Below are positions 1-8,944 of a stretch of 64,000 nt of DNA, piece by piece. Below the pieces are notes generated by a model that was not told the DNA's origin, searched no databases, and was given only the letters and a program-made list of their open reading frames with translations. A program made the translations under genes and the position numbers. Numbering within the stretch: position 1 is the first letter of the stretch; each line of letters begins with the position of its first letter. This DNA comes from Parahoeflea alexandrii (lineage in GTDB: Bacteria; Pseudomonadota; Alphaproteobacteria; Rhizobiales; Rhizobiaceae): the NCBI RefSeq assembly GCF_027214025.1, contig NZ_JAPWHB010000011.1:1-64000 (forward strand), read 5' to 3'.

Positions 1-626
1 CCCTCGTTGTGTGAGCGGTTTATAGGCGGCACCCACCAAAAGAGTCAACTGCATTTTTTCGTAAATCTGTCATTTTTTTTGACCGGGCGGAAAAAACTTG
101 GCCGGGCATCGCCGGAAAGCCCGGAAAACATGGGATTGGGACGTATTTTCAATAGGATATCAACAGATGATCGGACCCTGCCAGTTCGAAGACCTGCTTC
201 ATGGCGGGTTTTCAGGGTGTCCCCAAGGCTGAGAAACCGACCAAACGACGAGGAACTGCCTAGATCCGTCCGGGGGATCGACGCGGAGCGTCTCGGTTCT
301 GAGCGCAAGGCGCTCGCCGCGTCCAGCCAGATGGTTCGGCAATCCTGAACTGTTTGCAACTTCGGCTCAGCCAACCTATCCATTGGCCGAGCCGGCACCG
401 CGCCGGACCATACCGGTCGCCGACCGGATGCGTCCCTTGAACGACATCGCGCCATTCGGGCGCAGCGGCAACCTGACTGGACCGCCTCAACGGGTCTCGG
501 CGGTCGCGGCCATTTCGCGGACCAGCCACCATATGGCCGCCTCATCAAGTCGATACCGATATATAAATACATCTTTTATAAATGAATGCATGATTGTAGA
601 CTCTCGCCGGCATTCTGGAGGAACTC
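1..626. other. Non-coding region upstream of the first gene
   Basis: I see no convincing gene in these 626 bases. The open frames here have no family-like composition and the two strands overlap each other. The last 70 bases are markedly AT-rich against a GC-rich background and contain a short inverted repeat, TATAAA-N7-TTTATA, at 562-580. This is a reasonable promoter or operator zone for the gene starting at 627. A strong GGAGGA ribosome-binding site lies at 617-622, directly before that start. Which neighbour lies to the left cannot be seen. Confidence 0.5.
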
Positions 627-1766
627 ATGACAGCCTTGATCAAATTGAAGGGCATGACCTGGTCGGATCCGCGCGGATACGATCCGGTCGTCGCCGCGGC
701 CACAGCTTTTGCCAAATCACGTCCCAGCGTCTGCATCTCCTGGGACAAGCGCTCGTTGCAGGGATTCGAGACGACGCCGGTGGAGGAACTCGCGGCCAGG
801 TACGATCTGATGGTGATTGATCATCCGCATGTCGGCTCCGTCGCCGAGCAGGGCTGTCTTCTGCCATTCGAGACCCATGCCAGTGAGGATGCGCTGGCCG
901 AACTCGCCAACCACTCCGTCGGCCGCAGCTTCCAGAGCTATTTCCTTCATGGCAAGCAATGGGCGCTGCCGATCGATGCCGCAACCCAGGTCCAGGCTCA
1001 CCGCGCCGATCTCTCGCCCCGCGTCAAGCGCTGGAGCGATGTCATCCGCAAGGCGGAAGACGGGCTGGTCATCTGGCCGCTGCGATCGCCGCACGTGCTG
1101 ATGAGTTTCTTCACCCTTGCCGCCAATCTCGGCCGTCCTTGCGCCACGAGCTTCGGCGATCTCATCGACATCGAGACGGGGCTGCAGGTCCTGGCCGCAC
1201 TCCGCGCAGTCTCCCGCCACATGGATGAAGCCTTCTATGCAATGGACCCGATTGCGGTGCTGGATGAACTCGCCACGTCCGGCCGACATCACCTCGCGCC
1301 ACTGGTCTACCTCTACAAGGGTTACGCCAATGAAGGCTATCGGGCCAATCGCATCAGCTTCACCGACATGCCGGTGCTGGGCCGCGCCGGCCCTTTGGGC
1401 TCGGCCCTGGGAGGCACCGGCATCGCAATCTCGTCGAAGACCGCCTATCCGGAGCTCTGCACCGAGTTTGCCGTCTGGCTTGCCGGCGCCGAATGCCAGT
1501 CCGGTCTCTATGCCGAAGCCAATGGCCAGCCGGGCAACGCGCTGGCCTGGAGCGACCCCGCGGTCAACGCCCCCGTGCTCGACACCTACTTCAACACACG
1601 CCTGACCCACGAGACCGCCTGGCTCCGGCCACGCCACGATGGCTACATGCAATTCCAGGAAGAAGGATCGGACATCGTCGCCGATGTGCTGCGCGGACGA
1701 CTTGCACCCGAAACGGGTGTTGCGCGGCTCAACGAGCGGTTTCGCAAGAGCTTCAGGAGCCCTTAG
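627..1766 (+). CDS. Solute-binding-protein homologue without signal peptide
   Basis: This 379-residue protein resembles extracellular solute-binding proteins of the carbohydrate ABC-transporter type (family 1). It has the usual alternating layout and C-terminal segments seen in those proteins, such as the stretch with FAVWLAGAECQSGLYAEANG near residue 285. The N-terminus begins directly with a folded-domain sequence and has no hydrophobic or twin-arginine leader, so the protein should stay in the cytoplasm. GGAGGA at 617-622 supports the ATG at 627. No permease or ATPase of the matching type is next to it. Its last 14 bases overlap the convergent oxidoreductase gene. The ligand is unknown; a cytosolic sensor role is possible but only inferred. 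Confidence 0.65.
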   Translation: MTALIKLKGMTWSDPRGYDPVVAAATAFAKSRPSVCISWDKRSLQGFETTPVEELAARYDLMVIDHPHVGSVAEQGCLLPFETHASEDALAELANHSVGRSFQSYFLHGKQWALPIDAATQVQAHRADLSPRVKRWSDVIRKAEDGLVIWPLRSPHVLMSFFTLAANLGRPCATSFGDLIDIETGLQVLAALRAVSRHMDEAFYAMDPIAVLDELATSGRHHLAPLVYLYKGYANEGYRANRISFTDMPVLGRAGPLGSALGGTGIAISSKTAYPELCTEFAVWLAGAECQSGLYAEANGQPGNALAWSDPAVNAPVLDTYFNTRLTHETAWLRPRHDGYMQFQEEGSDIVADVLRGRLAPETGVARLNERFRKSFRSP

Positions 1767-3171
1767 CAGACGTGAGTTTTCCCGCAGACGCGCCGGCGAC
1801 AAAGCCGAAGGCGATGGCCGTCAAGAGACCGTTGCCGGAAAGATAACCCGCCACATCCGGGCCGGAGACCCCGCAAGCCGCTCCGCCCCCGGCAAACAGG
1901 TTGGCGAACGGCGTGCCATCCTCGCGCACCACCCGTGCCTGGTCATCGATCATCAGGCCACCCTGGGTGTGAAACAGCGCCCCCGTCACCTTGACCGCAT
2001 GGAACGGCGCCGCCAGCACCGGCTTGCCGGTGAAATCGCGGCCGAGCGGATCGGGTGTCTCGCCGGATTGATAAGTCGCCACTTCGGAAAGCGTCCTCGC
2101 CAGCGCCGCTTCCGGCAAGCCGGTCGCGCGGGCAAGCGCTGTCACGTCTGCTGCCTCGCGGATGGCGCCCGCCGCCATTGCCTCCCGATAATCGGGAAAG
2201 CCCTGGGCGAATGCGTGCAGCCGGGCATCGTAGATGTTCCAGGCGATGCCGCCCGGCTGCGCCAGCACATTGACCGCCTGTTCGGAATAGCCGCCATGTT
2301 CGTTGGAAAAGCGCAAGCCCTCGCTGTTGACCTGGATGCCCCCCTCCATCATCAGTGCCCAGGAAATCAGGATGCCGTGCGGATGCGCCAGCGAGCCGTG
2401 GCCTTGATAGCCGGACAGATGCTCGATGCGCGCGCCCAGCGCCTTGCCCCAGATCAGCGCATCGCCGGTGTTGCCCCGGTGTCCGTAGTAGAGACCGTCG
2501 GCGATCTCGGGAATGTGCCGCCGCACCAGCGCGGAGTTGCCGCCAAAACCGTTGCAGGCGAGCACCAGCGCTTGGCAAGCCAGCACTTCCTTGGCGCCAT
2601 CAGGCCGGGTGATCCCGACCGCAGCGATCCGGTCCTTTCCCTCCGTGTAAAGAGTGGTGACATGCGCTCCGGTCACAATTGGTATTCCCGCTGCCTCGGC
2701 CGCAGCCAACAGCCGCGCTTCCAGTGCTGCACCGGTCTTCTCGGGCACCGCATGCATCCGGTGCCGCGAATGGCCGGGATAGAGAAAATCATCCAGCACG
2801 ATCCACTCGAGGCCGTGCGCATCGCTCAGCCATTCGAGCGCCGGGCCGATGGTCTCAGTGGCAAGGCGCGCAAGAGAGGCAATCGATTTGCCCTTGGACT
2901 TGGACAGGATGTCGGTCTCGAAACGACCTGGCGTGTCATCCTCGACGCCGATGGCGCGCTGAAAACGTGTGGCCGGAGCTGGCACGAACCCGGACGACAT
3001 CGAGGTGGAGCCGGTGGGAGAGGCATCGCGTTCAAGCATGACAACGTCGGCGCCGGCAGCCCTGGCCCGCAACGCCGCAACCAGACCGCAAGCCCCTGCG
3101 CCGATGACAACGACTTCGGCCTCGGCATCGATGCGCACGGGCGGTTCACGCGATATCCGCTGGCTGTTCAT
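1753..3171 (-). CDS. FAD-dependent oxidoreductase (fumarate reductase/KstD type)
   Basis: This 472-residue flavoprotein belongs to the FAD_binding_2 family (fumarate reductase flavoprotein, 3-ketosteroid dehydrogenase, urocanate reductase relatives). A Rossmann dinucleotide motif GAGACG lies near residues 24-29 and is followed by the acidic ribose-binding residue in MLERD. A second FAD motif, NLFAGGGAACGVSG, lies near the C-terminus. Such enzymes reduce or introduce a C=C double bond next to a carbonyl or carboxylate. I chose the ATG at 3171, one base after the upstream stop and 6 bases after GGAG, rather than the in-frame TTG 15 bases earlier. It is the last gene of the operon; its substrate is unknown. 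There is no haem-binding or signal region, so it is cytoplasmic. Confidence 0.8.
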   Translation of the reverse strand: MNSQRISREPPVRIDAEAEVVVIGAGACGLVAALRARAAGADVVMLERDASPTGSTSMSSGFVPAPATRFQRAIGVEDDTPGRFETDILSKSKGKSIASLARLATETIGPALEWLSDAHGLEWIVLDDFLYPGHSRHRMHAVPEKTGAALEARLLAAAEAAGIPIVTGAHVTTLYTEGKDRIAAVGITRPDGAKEVLACQALVLACNGFGGNSALVRRHIPEIADGLYYGHRGNTGDALIWGKALGARIEHLSGYQGHGSLAHPHGILISWALMMEGGIQVNSEGLRFSNEHGGYSEQAVNVLAQPGGIAWNIYDARLHAFAQGFPDYREAMAAGAIREAADVTALARATGLPEAALARTLSEVATYQSGETPDPLGRDFTGKPVLAAPFHAVKVTGALFHTQGGLMIDDQARVVREDGTPFANLFAGGGAACGVSGPDVAGYLSGNGLLTAIAFGFVAGASAGKLTSAKGS

Positions 3172-3172
3172 C

Positions 3173-3787
3173 TCAGGCTCCGGCAATCAGGTCTGCCGCC
3201 TCGCTGCAGGTCATGGTCTTCGCCACCGTCGACAGATCACCGATCGCGCGCTCATGCGTCTCGCGTGAGAACGCGGCACACCCGTCGCTCAGCACGAAAG
3301 TCGAGAAATCACGCACATGCGCGTCGCGCACGGTGGACGCGACGCCGCCATTGGTGACGATGCCACAAACCATCAAAGTGTCGATCCCGGCCTTGCGCAG
3401 CACCCATTCGAGCCGCGTCATGTAGAACGCCGAGTAGGCCACTTTCTCGACGGAGAGATCGGCCGGCTGCAACTCGTCCACCAACGCATGCCCCCAGCTG
3501 CCGGGCGCAAAGTCGCCTTTGGCCAAGAATGGCCTGATCTGCTTCAGATGCGGCGAGATGAACGGCTCCCCGCCCTTTCCCGGTACCAGCGTGAATTGGG
3601 TCGAGACGATCCAGCCACCTTTTTGCCTCAGCGCCTCGGCCACGGGCAGCACTCGCGCCGGCAGCGCGGCGATATCCGCGCTTTTCTGTCCGCCACGTGC
3701 ATAGGCGCCGTCGGGGTGCAGAAAATCATTCTGCAAATCGACAATCAGCAGGCCTGTGCGGCTCGGATCGAAGGGTTGGTTTGCCAT
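3173..3787 (-). CDS. Isochorismatase-family hydrolase lacking the usual Cys
   Basis: This 204-residue protein has the isochorismatase/cysteine-hydrolase fold: an Asp motif DLQNDF (Asp17) and a Lys motif VEKVAYSAF (Lys115) are in their usual places. The position normally holding the nucleophilic Cys (T-N-x-C-V) reads TNGGV, with Gly148 there. Amidases of this family (N-carbamoylsarcosine amidase, maleamate amidase, nicotinamidase) need that Cys. True isochorismatases such as EntB and PhzD carry Gly and do not form a thioester. The protein may therefore cleave an ether or enol-ether-like bond, or act non-classically. It lies 3 bases after hyuA and 1 base before the flavoprotein start, so it is cotranscribed with both. 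Confidence 0.8.
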   Translation of the reverse strand: MANQPFDPSRTGLLIVDLQNDFLHPDGAYARGGQKSADIAALPARVLPVAEALRQKGGWIVSTQFTLVPGKGGEPFISPHLKQIRPFLAKGDFAPGSWGHALVDELQPADLSVEKVAYSAFYMTRLEWVLRKAGIDTLMVCGIVTNGGVASTVRDAHVRDFSTFVLSDGCAAFSRETHERAIGDLSTVAKTMTCSEAADLIAGA

Positions 3788-3790
3788 GAT

Positions 3791-5842
3791 CTAGACTCCC
3801 GGGGTGATGACAAGATTGCCGAAGGCATCAACAACGGCAACAAGACCCGGATCGACGAAGATCGTCGTGTCGGCCTGCTCCAGCAATGCCGGCCCGGCAA
3901 TTGTGGCGCCGACAGCCAGTTGCAGCCGCTCGTAGACTCCGGCCTCATGCCATGCCCCCTCGGCGAACACATTACGTGTTCCGATCCGGCAGGCATCCGC
4001 CGGTTTGCCGACAACCGGGGCGAAGACCGCCATATCCAGCTTCGGCCGGCGGCCAATCACGGCGATGCGGTAATTCATCACCCGCATCGGAATGCCGTCG
4101 AGAAGCCGTCCGTATGCCTCCCGGTAGGCGGTTTCGAAGGCGCCTCGAATACCTTGCATGGTCAGCCCGGTATCCGGGATGGCGATAGCGACATTCACCG
4201 TGTGGGTCTGGCCGAGATAGAGCATGTCGAGCTCGACCACCCGGTCGATCCGGGCGAAGGCCACGCCCGCGCTTTCGAGCAGCGATTCGGTTTCATCGCC
4301 GACGCGCATCATCTCGGCGCCCAGTTCCGTGGCATCAATCTGGTCGAGCAGGCGGTTGACCGTCTGAACCCGGTCGTGGCGCATGTCGGCCACGACACAG
4401 CCGAGCGCCGATGTCACGCCCGGGAAGCGCGGCACCAATGCCGAGGCGAGTCCCACTTCCTTGATCAGCGCGCCCGTGTGCAGCGCGCCGCCGCCACCGA
4501 ATGGCATGGCGGAGAATTTCGCCGGATCATGTCCCTTCTCGATAGAGACCAGTCGGATCGCTCCGGCCATTTTGGCATTGGCAAGCTGCAGAATCGCTTC
4601 CGCCGCCTGTTCGATCGACAGACCGAGCGGCGTGGCCAGATGCGTATCGATGGCCAGCCTTGCAGCCTCGACGTCGAGCCGCGCGAGCTTGCCGCCGATC
4701 GGGCGGTCCGGATTGATCCGGCCGAGCACCACATTGGCGTCGGTCACCGTCGGCCGGTCATTGCCGAGCCCGTAGCAGACGGGGCCGGGGTCGGAGCCCG
4801 CCGATTCCGGGCCGACCTGCAACAATCCACCCTTGTCAAGCGAGGCAATCGAGCCGCCGCCGGCGCCGATGGTGGTGATCTCGATCATCGGCGTGCGCAC
4901 CACCATGCCGAAATCGATGGCTGTCTGCGCCGCCAGCGCGGCTTCATTGTTGGCGACCAGCGACACATCGAACGAGGTGCCACCCATGTCGCAGGTGATG
5001 ATGTTGTCGAAACCCGCCGCCTTGGCGATCGCTGTGGCTGCGATGACCCCTGCCGCCGGCCCCGAGAGCGCGGTCTTGACGGGATAGCGCTTGGCCATGT
5101 CGATCGACATCACGCCGCCATTCGACTGCACGATCAGGATGTCGCCGTCAAAGCCCTTGCCGGCCAGCCCCTTTTCCAGCTTGTCCAGATAGGACGAGAC
5201 GACTGGTTGCAGATAGGCGTTCAGCGTCGCAGTCGACAGCCGTTCGAATTCGCGGATCTCCGGCAGGATTTCGGTGGCCGCCGTAACATAGGCATTGGGC
5301 CAGACCGAGCGCACGGCCTCGACGGCGCGGAGTTCGTTGTCGTTGTTGGCGTAGCCATTGATGAAGAAGACGCAGACCGCCTCGCAGCCGGCGTCGGCGA
5401 GCTCGGCGGCTCGCGCCTTGACCTCGGCCACATCGACGGCTTCAAGCACGGAACCGTCGGCGAGCACACGCTCGCGCACTTCCACCCGGTCGGGCCGTTC
5501 CACCACCGGAGTGAAGGAGCCCTTCAGGCCCCAGGTCGTCGGCCGGTCGCGGCGGCGCATTTCCAGCACGTCGCGAAAGCCTTCGGTGGTGATGATGCCG
5601 GTGCGCGCGCCCTTGCGTTCGAGCAACGCGTTCGTTCCGACGGTCGTGCCGTGGACGACGGTGCGGATGTCGGAGAAATCATCCACCTTGCTGGCGATAC
5701 CTTCGACAAAACCTTTCGACTGGTCGCCACGGGTAGACGGCACCTTGGCGGTAAAGACCTGACCGCTGGTTTCGTCGAGAATGAAGACATCGGTGAACGT
5801 TCCGCCGACGTCGACGCCGATCACATAGGCTGGTCGTGTCAT
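3791..5842 (-). CDS. hyuA: Hydantoinase/oxoprolinase subunit A
   Basis: This 683-residue protein is the ATP-binding subunit of the HyuA/HyuB family, which includes N-methylhydantoinase, 5-oxoprolinase, caprolactamase and acetone carboxylase subunits. The N-terminal domain opens with the phosphate-binding motif GVDVGGTFTDV (residues 9-19), followed by HGTTVGTNALLERKGA. The central domain has CDMGGTSFDVSL and a GAGGGSIASLD segment. A C-terminal beta-rich domain ends at residue 683. The family phosphorylates a lactam or imide oxygen so that subunit B can open the ring. It overlaps hyuB by 4 bases (ATGA) and is surely cotranslated with it. The substrate cannot be read from sequence. Confidence 0.9.
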   Translation of the reverse strand: MTRPAYVIGVDVGGTFTDVFILDETSGQVFTAKVPSTRGDQSKGFVEGIASKVDDFSDIRTVVHGTTVGTNALLERKGARTGIITTEGFRDVLEMRRRDRPTTWGLKGSFTPVVERPDRVEVRERVLADGSVLEAVDVAEVKARAAELADAGCEAVCVFFINGYANNDNELRAVEAVRSVWPNAYVTAATEILPEIREFERLSTATLNAYLQPVVSSYLDKLEKGLAGKGFDGDILIVQSNGGVMSIDMAKRYPVKTALSGPAAGVIAATAIAKAAGFDNIITCDMGGTSFDVSLVANNEAALAAQTAIDFGMVVRTPMIEITTIGAGGGSIASLDKGGLLQVGPESAGSDPGPVCYGLGNDRPTVTDANVVLGRINPDRPIGGKLARLDVEAARLAIDTHLATPLGLSIEQAAEAILQLANAKMAGAIRLVSIEKGHDPAKFSAMPFGGGGALHTGALIKEVGLASALVPRFPGVTSALGCVVADMRHDRVQTVNRLLDQIDATELGAEMMRVGDETESLLESAGVAFARIDRVVELDMLYLGQTHTVNVAIAIPDTGLTMQGIRGAFETAYREAYGRLLDGIPMRVMNYRIAVIGRRPKLDMAVFAPVVGKPADACRIGTRNVFAEGAWHEAGVYERLQLAVGATIAGPALLEQADTTIFVDPGLVAVVDAFGNLVITPGV

Positions 5843-7575
5843 TGGGCAGTCTCCCGGGCGCGCAGGTCTCGTGTGGCCGTTTCATCGACGCAGCCATCAG
5901 GTCCGATAACGACGCCATAATCGGCTTCGGCGTGCTCGGCCGAGATGTAGCCCAAGCGCAAGTCGCGAGCGACGCTTTCGGGGTTCCGGTCAAGGGCGCG
6001 GCCGTAACCGCCGCCGCCTGGCGTCTCCAGCCGCAATTTCTGGCCGCGGTCGATATGGACCCCGACAATCTTTGACGCCATCGGCGGAACGTGGTCGCCA
6101 TCCGCCTGCTGGTAGTGGAACGTGTTGAGAGCCCCGGCGCCGCCGCCGACCACGCCAGGCGGTGCAAACCGCCCGCGCTCGCCGAACAGGAAGACATCGG
6201 CCTGCTTTTCCAGCAGCTCGATTTCATAGATCGCGCCAAGTCCGCCGCGGAACTCTCCGGCCCCACCGGAATCCGGTCTCAGCGCCCATTGCGTGAACCG
6301 AACCGGATAGGCGGCTTCGAGAATTTCGAGCGGCGGAATCGTGGCCGTAGAGATTGGCGCGTTGCCGTGGTTGAGCCCGTCGCCTGCCCCATGCGCGCCA
6401 TGGCCGCCGCCGAAGAACGAGAACATCACCCAGCGCTGGCCATTGGCACGGTGGCCGGCCAGCGACAGCGCGTTGATGGTGCCGTAGGCGCAGGCCATCG
6501 CCGGTTCGGGCGCAATCTGCGCCACCGCCTGGAACACCACGTCGATCAAGCGAAGGATGGTCTCGGTGTAGCCGCCGACAGGCTTTGGCGCCTTCACCGA
6601 AAGCAGCGAATCCTCGTCAATGCGGAATTCGACCGGCTCCAGCACCCCGGCATTGGCGGGCACATCGCCGAAGATGTGCTTGAGCGCCACGTAACAGGCA
6701 GCAATCGTCGTTGCCCGCGAGATATTGACCGGCCCGGCGCAGGCCGGCGAGGATCGGGAAAAATCCATCACCATCCGGTCGCCGTCGATGACCAGGTCGA
6801 GCGCGATCTTCAGCGGCTCGTCATTGATGCCGTCATTGTCGAGAAAATCCTCAGCCGAGACGGTGCCCGAAGGCAGGTTGGAAATCTGCGCCCGCATCAT
6901 CTGCGCCGCACGCGCCGTCAGCTCGCCCATGCAGGCGGCCACCCTGGCGTCGCCGTACTCGTCAAGCAGAGCGTTCATACGCTTCTCACCGAGCTGAAGC
7001 GCGTTGATCTGGCCGTTCAAGTCACCATAGAGCGACAAGGGAAGTCTCGAATTGGAAGACAGGATATCGACAATGTCCTGCCTGAATTCACCGCGGTCAT
7101 AGAGCTTGACCGGCGGGATCAGCATGCCTTCCTGGAAACATTCGGTCGCCGCCGGATTGTAATTGCCGGGCACATTGCCGCCGACATCGTGCCAATGGCC
7201 GACAGACGCCAAATAGCAGAACACCTTGCCATCTCGGAACACCGGCTTGACCAGCCGGAAGTCCGACAGATGCGTGCCGCCGTCATAGGGATCGTTGAAG
7301 ATCCAGACGTCGCCCTCGTGCACGCCCCCCTGTTTCGCCGCCTTGTCGATCACCGCCTTGACCGCAAACGCCATCACACCGACGAAGATCGGCAGGCCAG
7401 ACTTGCCCTGCACCAGCGTGTCGCCGGTCTTCGCGTCGTAGATTCCGTGCGAGGCATCATGCGCTTCGGCAATGATCGGATTGAACGCAGAGCGGAACAG
7501 TGTCGCGTCCATCTCGTCGGCGATCTGTTCCAGCCGGCCTTTCAGAATGGCCAGCGTAACCGGATCAATCGTCAT
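5839..7575 (-). CDS. hyuB: Hydantoinase/oxoprolinase subunit B
   Basis: This 578-residue protein is the catalytic partner of HyuA. The family hallmark NDPYDGGTHLSDF lies near residues 91-103, with conserved His and Asp residues likely to bind metal. A Gly-rich C-terminal block typical of HyuB (PGGGGYG) lies just before the tail, after the stretch RGQKLRLET. The length matches the family. It overlaps both neighbours by 4 bases. With HyuA it should hydrolyse a cyclic amide, imide or hydantoin in the cytoplasm using ATP. Fused 5-oxoprolinases exist, but the separate A and B genes here are the usual bacterial form. Confidence 0.9.
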   Translation of the reverse strand: MTIDPVTLAILKGRLEQIADEMDATLFRSAFNPIIAEAHDASHGIYDAKTGDTLVQGKSGLPIFVGVMAFAVKAVIDKAAKQGGVHEGDVWIFNDPYDGGTHLSDFRLVKPVFRDGKVFCYLASVGHWHDVGGNVPGNYNPAATECFQEGMLIPPVKLYDRGEFRQDIVDILSSNSRLPLSLYGDLNGQINALQLGEKRMNALLDEYGDARVAACMGELTARAAQMMRAQISNLPSGTVSAEDFLDNDGINDEPLKIALDLVIDGDRMVMDFSRSSPACAGPVNISRATTIAACYVALKHIFGDVPANAGVLEPVEFRIDEDSLLSVKAPKPVGGYTETILRLIDVVFQAVAQIAPEPAMACAYGTINALSLAGHRANGQRWVMFSFFGGGHGAHGAGDGLNHGNAPISTATIPPLEILEAAYPVRFTQWALRPDSGGAGEFRGGLGAIYEIELLEKQADVFLFGERGRFAPPGVVGGGAGALNTFHYQQADGDHVPPMASKIVGVHIDRGQKLRLETPGGGGYGRALDRNPESVARDLRLGYISAEHAEADYGVVIGPDGCVDETATRDLRARETAQ

Positions 7576-8441
7576 TCCTGGGTGTCTCCATCGTAGCGCT
7601 TGCCGCTGGCAAGCAGGTCGGCGGTGCCGATGACGCCGTTGAGCCCGGCAAAATCGAACATGCGGTTGCGGAAAGCCTCATTTGATCCGGATTCCAGAAG
7701 GTTGGCGTAGTAATCCCGCGCCGTGGCGGCGATGGCGCGCACGATCCCGCCCGGAAAAATGACAAAGCTGAAGCCGAGCTCCTGCAAGCCGCTGGCATTG
7801 ATGATCGGCGTCTTGCCGCCTTCCACCATGTTGGCCATCAGCGGCACGCGGCCGCCAAAACGTTTGACGATGAGGTTGATCTCTTCCATCGATTGCGGCG
7901 CCTCGATGAAAAGCATGTCGGCGCCGGCCTCGACATAGGCCTCGGCCCGGTCCATCGCGGCGTCAAACCCTTCGACCGCGATTGCATCGGTGCGGCCGAT
8001 GACCAGGGTTTCCTCCGACAGCCGCGCATCGCAGGCCGCGCGGATCTTGCCGGCCATCTCGCCCTTCGAGATCAGCGACTTCCCGTCAAGATGGCCGCAA
8101 CGTTTGGGCATGGTCTGGTCTTCAAGCTGCAGCGCATTGGCGCCCATGCGCTCGAACACCCGCACCGTGCGCTGGACATTGAGCGCATTGCCAAATCCAT
8201 TGTCGGCATCGACCACGATCGGCAGCGCAATCCGGTCACGCAGTGCTGCAACTGTGTCCGCCACCTCGCTCATCGAAACGAGCCCGATGTCGGGCCGGCC
8301 GAAACGCGTATAGGCGATCGACGCCCCCGACAGATAGACCGCCTCGGCACCCGACTGCTCTGCGATCAGGCCGGTCAAGGCATCATAGACACCGGGAGCG
8401 AGCAGGATTTCCGCCCGGCCCAGCCGTTGTTTCAGGCTCAT
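7572..8441 (-). CDS. Isocitrate lyase/PEP mutase-family C-C lyase
   Basis: This 289-residue protein belongs to the ICL/PEP-mutase superfamily (2-methylisocitrate lyase, 2,3-dimethylmalate lyase, oxaloacetate decarboxylase, phosphonomutases). It shows the metal-binding motif VVDADNGFG (residues 77-85), the LEDQ motif (107-110) and the catalytic loop PKRCGH with Cys115, which marks true lyases rather than decarboxylases. The likely reaction is retro-aldol or Claisen cleavage of a 2-alkylated malate or isocitrate-like acid to pyruvate (or glyoxylate) plus a second acid. It overlaps both neighbouring genes by 4 bases. It follows an aconitase-family hydratase pair, as dimethylmalate lyase does in bacterial nicotinate fermentation. 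Confidence 0.85.
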   Translation of the reverse strand: MSLKQRLGRAEILLAPGVYDALTGLIAEQSGAEAVYLSGASIAYTRFGRPDIGLVSMSEVADTVAALRDRIALPIVVDADNGFGNALNVQRTVRVFERMGANALQLEDQTMPKRCGHLDGKSLISKGEMAGKIRAACDARLSEETLVIGRTDAIAVEGFDAAMDRAEAYVEAGADMLFIEAPQSMEEINLIVKRFGGRVPLMANMVEGGKTPIINASGLQELGFSFVIFPGGIVRAIAATARDYYANLLESGSNEAFRNRMFDFAGLNGVIGTADLLASGKRYDGDTQE

Positions 8442-8944
8442 TCGCCCGCCTCCTTTGCGCGTTCCGCAGCGAAACGCTTTTTCAAGTGCGGCACCAGCCC
8501 GCCATCGGCGAGCATCGGCTTGAGATTGTCCGGCAACGGCTCGAGCCGGACTGTACGGTTCCTGGCTTCAAGCACCAGCTCGCCCGCGGCCGGATCGAGA
8601 CTTGCGGCATCTCCATCTTCCACCGCGCTGATATCGTCCGCGACCAGCACCGGGAGGCCAAGATTGAGCGCGTTGCGGTAGAAGATCCCAGCGAAGGATT
8701 TTGCCACGACACCTGCAAGGCCGAGGTGCTTCAGCGCCTCCGCCGCCTGCTCGCGCGACGAGCCCATGCCGAAATTCTTGCCCGCCACGATGACATCGCC
8801 CGGCTTCACCGATCCGGCGAAATCCGGCCGCGCCGCTTCGAGACAATGGGCGGCAAGCATGTCGAGACCGCCCTTCATGTACTGGCCCGGCGCCAGCTGG
8901 TCGGTGTCGATGTCATCGCCAAGCAGAAAGATACGGCCGCTCAT
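8438..8944 (-). CDS. LeuD-like small subunit of aconitase-family hydratase
   Basis: This 168-residue protein is the swivelling domain of the two-subunit hydro-lyases (3-isopropylmalate dehydratase, dimethylmaleate hydratase, homoaconitase). The motifs GDDIDTDQL near residues 9-17 and GKNFGMGSSREQA near 55-67 are both present; the latter carries the substrate-carboxylate-binding Ser and Arg. The protein is short, as in the LeuD2/HacB subgroup rather than the roughly 200-residue leucine-biosynthesis LeuD. The context of a lyase, hydantoinase and importer argues for a catabolic hydratase. It overlaps the large subunit and the lyase by 4 bases each. Confidence 0.85.
   Translation of the reverse strand: MSGRIFLLGDDIDTDQLAPGQYMKGGLDMLAAHCLEAARPDFAGSVKPGDVIVAGKNFGMGSSREQAAEALKHLGLAGVVAKSFAGIFYRNALNLGLPVLVADDISAVEDGDAASLDPAAGELVLEARNRTVRLEPLPDNLKPMLADGGLVPHLKKRFAAERAKEAGE

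Noticed and set aside
7-572. Several frames in the first 570 bases as possible genes
   Set aside because: Overlapping on both strands, no ribosome site, no membrane or domain pattern; treated as non-coding.
1639-3357. 572-codon plus-strand frame over the FAD oxidoreductase
   Set aside because: Spans three real genes in antisense or out of frame and has shadow-like composition.
3317-5920. 867-codon open frame on the plus strand opposite hyuA
   Set aside because: It is antisense to a clear HyuA gene, rich in Arg/His/Gly/Asp as expected for a GC-rich shadow frame, and has no family motif or ribosome site.
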